DNA from: Neobacillus soli NBRC 102451
Lineage (GTDB): Bacteria > Bacillota > Bacilli > Bacillales > Cytobacillaceae
Length of the DNA: 64,000 nucleotides
Assembly (NCBI RefSeq): GCF_001591665.1
Contig: NZ_BCVI01000042.1
Location: 92,148 to 156,147, forward strand
Reading direction: 5' to 3'
Position numbers and translations under genes: made by a program. A model generated the notes under the pieces. It did no database searches. It worked only from the letters and a program-made list of their open reading frames with translations, and was not told where the DNA came from. How positions within the stretch are numbered: position 1 is the stretch's first letter; every line of letters begins with the position of its first letter. Shown here piece by piece: positions 56,548-64,000 of the stretch.

Positions 56548-57229
56548 TTGCCTCTTCTATTGCGATGTAACCCTGCCCAACCTTTGTTTCAATAAAACGT
56601 CCCAAACCAAGCTCTTCCAATTTTTTTCGCAGTCGATTAACATTGACCGTTAAGGTATTATCACTAACAAAGCGTTCATCATCCCACAGGCTTTTAATTA
56701 AGGCTTCGCGGCTAACAATCTTATTTTTTTGCTCAATGAGCTTTTTTAAGATAAACGTTTCATTTTTTGTAAGTTCAACTGTTCCAGCAGCATGACTGAC
56801 GGTATTTTTTTCATAATCTACTGTTGCCCCGCACCATGTTTTAAGGGTGATTTGCTCGGTATTGTAATTATAAACACGGCGGAGGGTCGCTTGTATTTTC
56901 GCAATCAGCACATCAAAATGAAACGGCTTTTGTATAAAGTCGTCAGCACCAAGCTGCATCGACATCACCATGTCTGTCGGATGGTCACGTGAGGATAGAA
57001 AGAGAATCGGAATGTTCGAATGGGAGCGGATCATCCGGCACCAGTGAAAGCCATCAAATTTCGGCAATTGAATATCAATGATCACTAAATCTGGCTTAAT
57101 CGCCGTAAATTCCTCCATGACCTTGTTAAAATCAGTAATCCCATACACATCATAAGACCAACCGATTAACCGATCCTTTATTTCATTAAATAATGTTACA
57201 TCATCTTCAATTAACAACAGTTTAAACAA
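56534..57229 (-). CDS. BceR-type OmpR-family response regulator
   Basis: About 231 residues: receiver with LLLIEDDVTLF, phospho-acceptor Asp in LVIIDIQLPKFDGF and Lys in DFIQKPFHFDV, then a winged HTH ending VGQGYIAIE. It is expected to bind the TGTGAC dyad at 55521-55544 and activate the transporter genes. I prefer TTG 57229 (giving the family N-terminus FKLLLIEDD, with GTGGTGA upstream) over the ATG nine codons earlier, which lacks a ribosome binding site. Confidence 0.9.
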   Translation of the reverse strand: MFKLLLIEDDVTLFNEIKDRLIGWSYDVYGITDFNKVMEEFTAIKPDLVIIDIQLPKFDGFHWCRMIRSHSNIPILFLSSRDHPTDMVMSMQLGADDFIQKPFHFDVLIAKIQATLRRVYNYNTEQITLKTWCGATVDYEKNTVSHAAGTVELTKNETFILKKLIEQKNKIVSREALIKSLWDDERFVSDNTLTVNVNRLRKKLEELGLGRFIETKVGQGYIAIEEANGYD

Positions 57230-57421
57230 GGGAATCACCACACTTTTTTGCGTCATATTAATTAATTGTATAATATATCCTGTTTATGTGCTATAGAGGT
57301 GGACTCTGTAAAAATTTGTCGTACTAAATTAAACACTTGTTGTCATTTTTTATCAATTGCACATATAATATAAGTGAATGAACGGTTCATTCTATAAAAT
57401 TGAAGAGGGGAGTTTTAAACA

Positions 57422-58342
57422 ATGAAAAAAATGATAACGGCCTCTAAGTGGGGTTTAAATGGAAAACATGTGATTATAACAGGAGCAACAAGTGGGATTG
57501 GGCTTGCTGCCACTAAGGAAATTGCTGCTCGTGGGGCAAACATAGGAATCGTCGCTCGTAATGAAGCAAAAGCAAATGAGATAGCGAAACAAATGAAAGA
57601 ATCATCAGGTGGGGGCGGAACGGTGGATGTATTTTTAGCAGACATGGCTTCCCAGCAATCAATCCGCCGGGTGGCTGCCGAAATATTAGAAAGGTGCCCT
57701 AGAATTGATGTCCTTGTTAATAATGCCGGTGCGCTGTTTGAGAACCATCAATTAAATGACGACGGTCTTGAAATGACGTGGGCTGTCAATCATGTTGGAC
57801 CATTTCTGCTTACAATGCTTCTGCTTAATCGGTTGAAGGAAAGTGCCCCGGCCCGGATCATTACTACCGCATCCCACGGTCATAAGATGGCGAAGAAGGG
57901 AATCGACTTTAACGACATGGGGGCTGAACAACTTTACAAACCGCTAAAGAAGCTAATGGGTGGTCCAACCTTAAGGTATGGGCAGTCAAAGCTGGCGAAC
58001 ATTTTATTTACCGCAGAACTTGGAAAAAGGCTTGAAGGGACCGGTGTTACGTCCTATTGCTTTGACCCAGGGCTGGTGGCAACAAATTTTAATCAAAATA
58101 ACGGGAGATTAGCACGGGCAACGATGGCGGTAATGAAGCTGTTTTCACGCAGCCCAGAACAGGGAGCGGAAACACTGGTGTGGCTGGCCGAGACAGACGA
58201 AATCAGCGATCAAACCGGGCAATACTATACCGACAAAAAAGCAGAACTCCCGTCTGAATCAGCCCGAGATAGGAAAGCTGCAAATCTGCTCTGGAAGGTT
58301 AGTAAACAACAGACAATGCTTACAGATACGGTCGACCTGTAG
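57422..58342 (+). CDS. SDR-family oxidoreductase (retinol dehydrogenase-like)
   Basis: 306 residues, longer than the SDRs of the GcvP-like modules and of another subgroup: TGATSGIGLAATKEIA, an Arg after beta-2 (VARNEAKA) suggesting NADP, NNAGALFENHQ, the catalytic Ser in ITTASHGHK and Tyr/Lys in RYGQSKLANILF. The substrate is probably a hydrophobic alcohol or aldehyde, but unknown. A TetR-family regulator follows 74 bases later and may control both. RBS GAGGGGAG. Confidence 0.85.
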   Translation: MKKMITASKWGLNGKHVIITGATSGIGLAATKEIAARGANIGIVARNEAKANEIAKQMKESSGGGGTVDVFLADMASQQSIRRVAAEILERCPRIDVLVNNAGALFENHQLNDDGLEMTWAVNHVGPFLLTMLLLNRLKESAPARIITTASHGHKMAKKGIDFNDMGAEQLYKPLKKLMGGPTLRYGQSKLANILFTAELGKRLEGTGVTSYCFDPGLVATNFNQNNGRLARATMAVMKLFSRSPEQGAETLVWLAETDEISDQTGQYYTDKKAELPSESARDRKAANLLWKVSKQQTMLTDTVDL

Positions 58343-58416
58343 GCTCATTGTCGAAGGCTGTTTAAAAATATGATATACTCCTTAATGATATCCAGATAAT
58401 GGAGAGTGACAATGAA

Positions 58417-59010
58417 ATGGCGCCATCAAATGAACAAAAGCTGGATCAAATACACCTGAAACGGATTGAACAGATTAAAAAAGCGGCCTTAAAGGTATTT
58501 GCTCATCGGGGAATTATCGGAACGAAAATGAGTATGATTGCGGCTGAGGCAGAAATCAGTCAAGGCCTATCCTATCGATACTTTAAATCAAAAGAAGAGC
58601 TATTTATTACCCTCATTCAAGAGGCAATGGAAGAGGCAAATGCCGCTTTTCAGCATGTTCAGCAACTGCCGGGCACACCGTTGGAACAAATTAGAACGCT
58701 TACCCAAAATATCCTTGATGAAAGTAATAAATATCCCTTCTTGCTGATCCAGCATGCTAGTGTTTCGGATGAGGTTCCTCCGAAGGCGAAGCAAATAATC
58801 GAACACTTTTCAACTAATGTCCCTATTGAACAACTAATCCCACTATTCATCAAAGGGCAGCAACTCGGTCAATTTTGCGAAGGGGACCCATATAAACTAT
58901 TATTCTGCTACATGTCGGTTATTACCGGCCTTATGCTGCAGGAAAAACAAACTGAAGGGAAAAATTGGAGCGAAGATGTTGATATCCTGATGAAAATTAT
59001 AACGAAGTGA
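58417..59010 (+). CDS. TetR/AcrR-family transcriptional regulator
   Basis: About 197 residues. The N-terminal HTH (about 10-55) reads IKKAALKVFAHRGIIGTKMS then EAEISQGLSYRYFKSKEELF, which is typical. The C-terminal ligand-binding domain is helical. ATG 58417 lies 10 bases after GGAGAG; an in-frame ATG six codons earlier lacks its own RBS. It probably regulates the SDR gene before it. Its terminator has been split by an insertion sequence. Confidence 0.85.
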   Translation: MAPSNEQKLDQIHLKRIEQIKKAALKVFAHRGIIGTKMSMIAAEAEISQGLSYRYFKSKEELFITLIQEAMEEANAAFQHVQQLPGTPLEQIRTLTQNILDESNKYPFLLIQHASVSDEVPPKAKQIIEHFSTNVPIEQLIPLFIKGQQLGQFCEGDPYKLLFCYMSVITGLMLQEKQTEGKNWSEDVDILMKIITK

Positions 59011-59016
59011 CATGTT

Positions 59017-59034
59017 GACAAAAAAGGAAGCAGG
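59017..59034 (+). other. Left arm of the IS-split terminator of the TetR gene
   Basis: GACAAAAAAGGAAGCAGG here pairs (16 of 18 bases) with CCTGCCGCCTTTTTTGTC at 60751-60768. Without the 1.7-kb insert and one target copy the two arms would enclose a 7-base loop GAAAACT and end in a T-run, a classic terminator. Confidence 0.8.
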
Positions 59035-59093
59035 GAAAACTCGAGGGCACTGAAAAACCTTCGGTTTTTCAAGAATTTCTAAAGCACGACTTA

Positions 59094-59142
59094 AAAAGAC
59101 GACTTTAAAATTCGCAAATGTGAATTTTAAGTCGTCTTTTTT
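59094..59142 (-). terminator. Terminator inside the IS, after the transposase gene
   Basis: AAAAAGACGACTTTAAAATTC / GAATTTTAAGTCGTCTTTTTT, a long stem with one bulged base, T-run in both directions. Confidence 0.85.
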
Positions 59143-59165
59143 AATTCATAGGGGCTATTTTGCTC

Positions 59166-60632
59166 CTATTTTTGATCTATTAGTTTCAATATTCTTTTTA
59201 AATTCACCGCAAATATTGCCATGGCACCTTGCAATTGCATGCCAACTAGACCCGAGGATTTTGCAACATTGTACCCGTGTCTGTGTTTTAATTCGCTATT
59301 TTTAGCTTCGATTTTATAGCGCTCTTTTGATTTTTCTTTAAAATAGTCGCTTTCTTGAAATTTTGCCTGTTCAGTATGCACTTCAGATTTGATGCTTACA
59401 GAGTAAGTTTTACTTTTAGCTCCTTCTTTATAACACCCTTCTTTAAATGGACAGTGTTTACACTTTTCTACGTCAAAATAGTAGGTATCAGCTTGATTTT
59501 TACTTACTCCTTTTTTTCCTTGTCGAGCTTTCCTTACAGCCATGTGGCCGGCTTTACAAACAAACATACCCGCATCTTTATTAAATTCAAATTCGTCTTC
59601 TTTTGTTCGAGCACCTTGGGATACTGCAGGGTGAAGTTTAGCTACTAATTTTATTTCATTTTCATTTGTGTATTCAATATTTCCTTTTTCAGAATAAGCT
59701 GCATCGCCGATAACAGTTTCAACATTCATCCCAGCATTAATACTTTTTTCAATCAAAGTTTCTAATTGCTTTCCGTCATTCTTTTCACCAGTAGTTACTG
59801 TTGCGGCAGTAATAATCCGTTCTTCGCACATGGCAATGTGTGTTTTATATCCGAAAAATGAAGAATCAGCAGTTTTATGACCTACTTTTGCATCCTTGTC
59901 TTCTGAGATCTGCAAATGTTCGATATCGTCGGCAACTGTTTCTTTTAATAGATTTAACTGTTCTTTTACTTTCGGGTATTCGGTAAGTCTTTCTTCCTTT
60001 TCGATCACGTCAATAAGGTTCTGGCAATAAGAAATTTTCTCTTCCAAAACATTGGAGGTGTTTTTGACGGGGAATTTTTCTTTCATAGATTCATCTATAG
60101 AATAAATAGCTTTTCTAAGCTTTTTAGAACGATCCATCAATATTTTTCTTGGCGACATTTGATTATAGCGCGCCTTCGTATGGGTGGCATCCACAATAAT
60201 TGAATTACTTTTGATGATTTCCTTCTCGATGGCAATTTCAACGGTTTTATTGATAAGCATGTCCAAAAGTTTTACATCTTTTAAACGGAGTTTACGAAAC
60301 TTAGTTAAAGAGCTGGGTTCGATTACTGGCTCCTCCGGAGCCATGTAAAGGAAATATTTAAAAGACATATCATATTTTGAACGTTCAACCACGTCCACAT
60401 CAGATAGGTCAAAGATTGTCTTTAAAAATAAATATTTAAACATGCGAATAGGGTCGATAGCATTTCGACCATTATTATGACAATATTTTTCTTTAAGTTC
60501 GTCATAAACAAAAGAAAAGTTAATCAAATCGTTAACCCTGCGTAAAAAATTATCTTTTGGAACAATTAAATCATAAAGATTCATATATGGACTGAAAATC
60601 ATTGATTCTTGATGTTGTATCATAGTACCCAC
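59166..60632 (-). CDS. IS1182-family transposase
   Basis: 488 residues. The N-terminal DUF772 region (about 45-120) is followed by an RNase-H-like DDE domain: Asp in SIIVDATHTKARYN, Asp in VIGDAAYSEKGN, and Glu in ERYKIEAKNSELKHRHG near the C-terminus. A Cys cluster (KCKHCPFKEGC) lies between the second and third acidic residues, as usual in this family. No frameshift or stop is seen, so it is probably active. Confidence 0.93.
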   Translation of the reverse strand: MGTMIQHQESMIFSPYMNLYDLIVPKDNFLRRVNDLINFSFVYDELKEKYCHNNGRNAIDPIRMFKYLFLKTIFDLSDVDVVERSKYDMSFKYFLYMAPEEPVIEPSSLTKFRKLRLKDVKLLDMLINKTVEIAIEKEIIKSNSIIVDATHTKARYNQMSPRKILMDRSKKLRKAIYSIDESMKEKFPVKNTSNVLEEKISYCQNLIDVIEKEERLTEYPKVKEQLNLLKETVADDIEHLQISEDKDAKVGHKTADSSFFGYKTHIAMCEERIITAATVTTGEKNDGKQLETLIEKSINAGMNVETVIGDAAYSEKGNIEYTNENEIKLVAKLHPAVSQGARTKEDEFEFNKDAGMFVCKAGHMAVRKARQGKKGVSKNQADTYYFDVEKCKHCPFKEGCYKEGAKSKTYSVSIKSEVHTEQAKFQESDYFKEKSKERYKIEAKNSELKHRHGYNVAKSSGLVGMQLQGAMAIFAVNLKRILKLIDQK

Positions 60633-60664
60633 CCGTTTGAAATTGATACTATAATTATAACGTG

Positions 60665-60709
60665 AAAAAGGTATAATTCCCTAAAAAAATATAAGGAATT
60701 ATACCTTTT
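60665..60709. repeat. Perfect 16-bp inverted repeat at the IS right end
   Basis: AAAAAGGTATAATTCC (60665-60680) and GGAATTATACCTTTTT (60694-60709) with a 13-base A-rich loop. Upstream of the transposase start it would block impinging transcription; the arms also contain TATAAT on one strand. Confidence 0.75.
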
Positions 60710-60831
60710 TCCATTAATTAGGGGGACTTTTTCAGTGCCCTCGGAAAACTCCTGCCGCCTTTTTTGTCCCTTTTTCATCAGCTGCTCTTGAACTTCTACT
60801 TCAGAAAACTAAATAAATAGATTTAGACGAA

Positions 60832-60882
60832 GGTGTCAGGCAACGTCCGTGGACAATTGTCCACGAGTGGTGCCTGACAGCC
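60832..60882. repeat. Composite repeat, slightly diverged copy
   Basis: GGTGTCAGGCAAC, inner dyad GTGGACAATTGTCCAC, then GAGTGGTGCCTGACAGC. It is a complete example of the composite layout: core, 16-bp palindrome, GAGT, core inverted. It ends just after the CPBP protease gene on the minus strand and may terminate it. Confidence 0.8.
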
Positions 60883-60885
60883 CGA

Positions 60886-61656
60886 CTATTTTGCTTCAAT
60901 AGCATTTTTTTCGATATACGCACTGTTTTTTCCCTTCATTAATCCGTAAAGTGCATAAACAAGGAAGGCAAGATTTAAAAGGACAAAAATGGTTAACCAT
61001 CCAAGTGAAAATTGGGTACTGTGAACGCCGTATTCTCCAGTTGCCGCATACTCAACAGCATCTAAAATGAAATGAAATCCGATAGCAGGAAGTAAGCTCT
61101 TATTCTGTAATCGCATCGCAGTAAGGGCCATTCCGGCAATAAACGTCCAAGCAAACTGGAACAGAGCAAAGGTTACATCACCGCCAATAAAGATGTTGCC
61201 TAAGTGGGATGCTCCAAAAAGCAGGGAAGGAACGATAATGGCTACCGCTTTTCCGAATGGTAACATTGCCCGTAACAGAATACCTCTAAATAGAATTTCT
61301 TCATTAATAGACACCCCTAAAGCGGCAATCATTAATAACGGGACATGCCCCCATGTCGTGTTGAAACCTAAATGAAGCCCTAAAGTTAACGGAATAACCA
61401 GTACTGGCAGCCAAACGATCCATTCCTTAGCAGCAGGTTTGATTAAACCAATTTCCTTATCAATCCTAACCCATTTCACTGCTAAGAAGGCACAAGCTGC
61501 ATATAATAGCATGACTAACCATCCTAGGTCCTTTTGAACAGAAAGTCCGGGATTGATTATTTGAATTCCTTTCACTGTCAGCATTCCGATGATTCCTCTT
61601 CCTAACATAACAACGAGAAATAAAACTAAACCATGCCGGTATAAAAACTGCTTCAT
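60886..61656 (-). CDS. CPBP-family intramembrane protease
   Basis: 256 residues, about seven membrane helices. Motif 1 NEEILFRGILLRAML carries the Glu-Glu and Arg, motif 2 LFGASHLGN the His, motif 3 GFHFILDAVEY the second His: the Abi/CPBP (Rce1-like) glutamic protease signature. Bacterial members occur with peptide bacteriocins, immunity or membrane stress; nothing next to it specifies the role here. RBS AAGGAGAG. Confidence 0.88.
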   Translation of the reverse strand: MKQFLYRHGLVLFLVVMLGRGIIGMLTVKGIQIINPGLSVQKDLGWLVMLLYAACAFLAVKWVRIDKEIGLIKPAAKEWIVWLPVLVIPLTLGLHLGFNTTWGHVPLLMIAALGVSINEEILFRGILLRAMLPFGKAVAIIVPSLLFGASHLGNIFIGGDVTFALFQFAWTFIAGMALTAMRLQNKSLLPAIGFHFILDAVEYAATGEYGVHSTQFSLGWLTIFVLLNLAFLVYALYGLMKGKNSAYIEKNAIEAK

Positions 61657-61708
61657 GAAAATCTCTCCTTATTTAACCAATTTCTATCTTCATTATGAAA
61701 CAGGAACG

Positions 61709-61762
61709 GTCATAACCAATAGTGTGCTTCGTCATGATATTACCAAGAACAGTCATATGACT
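61709..61762 (+). promoter_or_regulatory. Phased GTCAT repeats upstream of the NarL-type system
   Basis: GTCAT at 61709, 61731 and 61752, spaced 22 and 21 bases, the last one within the perfect palindrome AGTCATATGACT (61751-61762); a further ATGACT follows at 61766. Such helical-phase repeats could be regulator sites for autoregulation. No known consensus is assigned. Confidence 0.35.
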
Positions 61763-61851
61763 AAAATGACTTCTGTAAAAGGAAAAAATGAGAGTCTTGT
61801 TGAATAGATTAAATGGGTCGATTTTATTCGAAGGCATGAGGGGGGGCCTGT

Positions 61852-63060
61852 ATGCTGCCGTTTCAATATGAAACACACTGGGTGTACAAAACTGCACAAA
61901 TCACGAGAGTCGGATGGTTTTTATTCCATTTATTGTTTGTGGTTGTATTCCTGAAACCTTTTCCTCTTTATTGGCTGCTGATGGCATTGTTTTTTTCTGC
62001 GTTTCTGATTCCACAATGGTCTAGGGGGCAAGTAAATAGCACGAGGGGATTAAATTATCCGATGCTGGAATTTATCTTTAGCGGACTATTTTTAGTTGTG
62101 GGCAGTTTTCTTTTGGGGAAATATTCCTCCTTTTTGGCGTACCCTTCCCTTTGCGCAGGTATTTACAGCAGACCAGGGAAGGAGAGGTGGTTTCTATGGG
62201 CGGGTTTTTCCATTGTTCCTTTTCTGACGTATCTCGCATTGGGCATGGACCAGATTGGAATGGGTGTAATTGAAGGTCTCTTTTTTTTCGGTATTGGCAT
62301 CTCCATCGCAAAGGTTCTGGAAACGGAGAAAAAGACACAAATATTGCTGGACGAAAACCGCCGGCAGAATCACCTTTTAGAGGAATACGCAAAGCAAATT
62401 GAAAAAGTCACCTTATTGGAGGAACGAAACCGGCTTGCAAGGGACCTGCATGATACAGTAGGCCATACATTTACATCAGTCATTATGGGACTTGATGCGG
62501 TATCATTCCTGTTGGATGCATCACCGCAAAAAGCAAAGGAACAAGTTAATCGGTTAAGCGACGTGATGAGAAGATCTCTAGAAGAAACAAGAACCTATAT
62601 CCATCAAATCTCTCCGCAGGAGGAAAAGGAGGATTTGACCTCTCGGCTGAAAAATGTCGCACAAGAATTTGCATTAAACACTAAAATAGAACTTATTTTT
62701 AAAAGTTTTGGTACACCCGAGACTATTTCGTTTCATGGAGATACCACACTCATCCGTTGTCTTCAGGAAGCATTAACGAATGCTGTCCGCCATGGGCATG
62801 CGAATGAAATCACAGTAACGCTGAATCAAGAAGCCTCACAAGTCGTTTTGACGATTAAGGATGATGGAATTGGGTTTAAAGCGGAGACATATGGATTTGG
62901 CCTGACCGGTATGAAGGAACGGCTGGAAGCCCTTCAAGGTGGATTGAAGATTGAGTCGAAGGGACAGGAAGGAACCGTTATCACTTGCTTTTTACCTGTA
63001 AGAGTTGAGCGGATTTGGGAGGAAAATGAAGAAAATGATAAAAGTATTGATTGTGGATGA
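61852..63060 (+). CDS. NarL-type sensor histidine kinase (DesK/YfiJ-like layout)
   Basis: 402 residues. About five membrane helices in the first 150 residues without an extracellular domain, a coiled-coil linker (about 160-190), HisKA_3 with His200 in LARDLHDTVGHTF, and a HATPase with N box ALTNAVRHG and DDGIGFK. The layout resembles B. subtilis DesK and YfiJ, kinases that sense membrane state or membrane-active compounds. The ATG at 61852 follows a GAGGGGGGG stretch. It overlaps the regulator gene. Confidence 0.9.
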   Translation: MLPFQYETHWVYKTAQITRVGWFLFHLLFVVVFLKPFPLYWLLMALFFSAFLIPQWSRGQVNSTRGLNYPMLEFIFSGLFLVVGSFLLGKYSSFLAYPSLCAGIYSRPGKERWFLWAGFSIVPFLTYLALGMDQIGMGVIEGLFFFGIGISIAKVLETEKKTQILLDENRRQNHLLEEYAKQIEKVTLLEERNRLARDLHDTVGHTFTSVIMGLDAVSFLLDASPQKAKEQVNRLSDVMRRSLEETRTYIHQISPQEEKEDLTSRLKNVAQEFALNTKIELIFKSFGTPETISFHGDTTLIRCLQEALTNAVRHGHANEITVTLNQEASQVVLTIKDDGIGFKAETYGFGLTGMKERLEALQGGLKIESKGQEGTVITCFLPVRVERIWEENEENDKSIDCG

Positions 63061-63694
63061 CCAGGAACTAATTCGTGAAAGCCTTTCGATTGTCTTAGGC
63101 GGGGAAGAAGATATTGAAATTGTCGGGGTAGCAGAGCATGGAAAAATGGCGGTGGATCTTACGAATAAGCATTCACCTAATCTCGTGCTGATGGATATTC
63201 ATATGCCGATTATGGACGGGGTAGAGGCTACAAAGCAAATTAAAAGCCGGTTTCCAAAAGTAAAGGTGATCATCTTAACCACCTTTCAGGAGCTGGAGTA
63301 CGTCAGGGAAGCTTTGGCAGCAGGAGCGGAAGGCTATTTACTCAAAGCAATCCATCCAAAAGATCTTGCAGCGGGAATCAGACTTGTTCATCACGGTGGA
63401 ACGCTGATTACGCAGGAGATTGCCAGGCAGCTGATTGCAGATTGGATTACCCCTTTGGAACAAGCGAAGGCCGAAAAGCGCAAAAAGACAAGCTTTGGCC
63501 TCACAGAAAGGGAAATAGAGGTGCTGGAATCCCTATCAAAAGGGGCTACCAACCGTGAAATTGCCCGGATGTTATTCTTAACAGAAGGAACAGTTAAAAA
63601 CTATGTCTCCAATATTTATTCGAAATTAGAGGTCACAGGAAGACATAAGGCGGTCTTTAAGGCGAGGGAAGAAGGAATTATTCATCCTGATTAA
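63035..63694 (+). CDS. NarL/FixJ-family response regulator
   Basis: About 219 residues. The receiver has VLIVDDQELIRES, phospho-acceptor Asp54 in VLMDIHMPIMDG and Lys in YLLKAIHP. The LuxR-type HTH (about 150-215) has LTEREIEVLESLSKGATNRE and TVKNYVSNIYSKLEV. Start at ATG 63035 preferred: GGGAGG is 12 bases upstream, whereas the ATG at 63026 leaves only 3. Paired with the overlapping kinase gene; its target operon probably begins right of the window. Confidence 0.9.
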   Translation: MIKVLIVDDQELIRESLSIVLGGEEDIEIVGVAEHGKMAVDLTNKHSPNLVLMDIHMPIMDGVEATKQIKSRFPKVKVIILTTFQELEYVREALAAGAEGYLLKAIHPKDLAAGIRLVHHGGTLITQEIARQLIADWITPLEQAKAEKRKKTSFGLTEREIEVLESLSKGATNREIARMLFLTEGTVKNYVSNIYSKLEVTGRHKAVFKAREEGIIHPD

Positions 63695-63778
63695 TCTTGA
63701 AAAGAGGCTGACCCCCGCTACATTTCAGAAAATGCAGGCACCTGTTAATAGTATTATTATCTTCTTGTATAATTTTTG

Positions 63779-63807
63779 TTGACATCATTAAAATATAATA
63801 GTAATAT
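63779..63807 (+). promoter_or_regulatory. Candidate promoter 1 in the right-end intergenic region
   Basis: TTGACA (63779-63784), 17 bases, TAATAT (63802-63807). It is the first of three consecutive candidates in 63695-64000, a region without an open frame. Confidence 0.5.
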
Positions 63808-63871
63808 AGTAAATCTGGACGAGAGACATATTAAATATGGTTGTTTTTCTTTCAGTTAACAATTTTAATGG

Positions 63872-63907
63872 TTGACAAATCTTATTCAATAAGGTAATAT
63901 TAATACC
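63872..63907 (+). promoter_or_regulatory. Candidate promoter 2 with dyad over the -10
   Basis: TTGACA (63872-63877), 17 bases, TAATAT (63895-63900). The -10 lies inside GGTAATATTAATACC (63893-63907), whose ends GGTA/TACC are inverted. Confidence 0.55.
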
Positions 63908-63944
63908 TGTTGCTGATTCAAATAAAGATATTTTGAAAAAGTAA

Positions 63945-63980
63945 TTGACGGATTGAAAATGAGGTGGTATACTTAATACC
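63945..63980 (+). promoter_or_regulatory. Candidate promoter 3 with the same dyad over the -10
   Basis: TTGACG (63945-63950), 17 bases, TATACT (63968-63973). The -10 lies inside GGTATACTTAATACC (63966-63980), matching the dyad of promoter 2 at 12 of 15 positions. It suggests one repressor controlling both promoters of a gene beyond the window. Confidence 0.55.
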
Positions 63981-64000
63981 TTGTCTCGAAAACATTGTTC

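Larger units (their letters stand above)
59043..60742 (-). mobile_element. IS1182-family insertion sequence, complete
   Basis: A 1700-bp element with terminal inverted repeats GAGGGCACTGAAAAA at the left and TTTTTCAGTGCCCTC at the right (15 of 15). It is flanked by an exact 9-base duplication GGAAAACTC at 59034-59042 and 60743-60751. One intact transposase gene is on the minus strand; internal hairpins near both ends insulate it from outside transcription. The intact ends and exact duplication point to a recent insertion. Confidence 0.93.

Overview
The window looks like a piece of chromosome from a low-GC Bacillaceae bacterium (Bacillus sensu lato, perhaps Neobacillus-like). Evidence: close matches by eye to Bacillus GlpK, GlpD, TcyP, AprX and QueF, strong GGAGG ribosome binding sites with frequent TTG/GTG starts, a preQ1-I riboswitch, a Bce-type peptide-sensing module, and a scattered intergenic repeat with the core GGTGTCAGGCACC. 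I saw no rRNA, tRNA, CRISPR array or prophage. The species is inference.

Layout. 1-4.3 kb: end of a sigma-54 activator, an OmpR-type two-component system, and a YeiH-type membrane protein divergent from a LysR regulator. 4.4-10 kb: GH36 alpha-galactosidase, glpK, glpD. 10.2-16.2 kb: cystine transporter tcyP, two small proteins, DinB-like and NRDE proteins, DedA, and an RNase J. 16.4-28.4 kb: a sigma-54-dependent regulator divergent from a nine-gene cluster with a near-perfect -24/-12 promoter. That cluster encodes an eroded GcvPA-like protein, a polar amino-acid ABC transporter, a RocB-like M20 hydrolase, two SDR dehydrogenases, and a complete GcvPA-like/GcvPB-like pair. 28.7-47 kb: a YesMN-type two-component system, a sugar ABC importer, an MGH1-like glycosidase, a second SDR-GcvPA-like-GcvPB-like module, a second sugar ABC importer and a GH2 beta-galactosidase. 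47-52.7 kb: gene remnants, aprX, acyl-ACP desaturase with a FapR-like box, preQ1 riboswitch-queF-transporter, polysaccharide deacetylase. 52.7-57.3 kb: a Bce-type ABC transporter plus kinase and regulator. 57.4-64 kb: SDR, TetR regulator, an IS1182-family element inserted in the loop of a terminator, a CPBP protease, and a NarL-type two-component system.

The most unusual content is the duplicated SDR + GcvPA-like + GcvPB-like module. The two PLP subunits resemble the glycine decarboxylase P-protein. However, gcvT, gcvH and lpd are absent from the window, and the catalytic loops differ from canonical glycine decarboxylase in the same way in both copies. One copy is wired to amino-acid uptake, amide hydrolysis and sigma-54 control. 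The other is wired to sugar uptake, glycosidases and a two-component system. I infer two parallel catabolic routes, for different conjugates, that converge on the same kind of PLP/NAD chemistry. The substrate is not visible from sequence. A third, eroded GcvPA copy with what may be the stub of a gcvPB gene sits directly behind the sigma-54 promoter.
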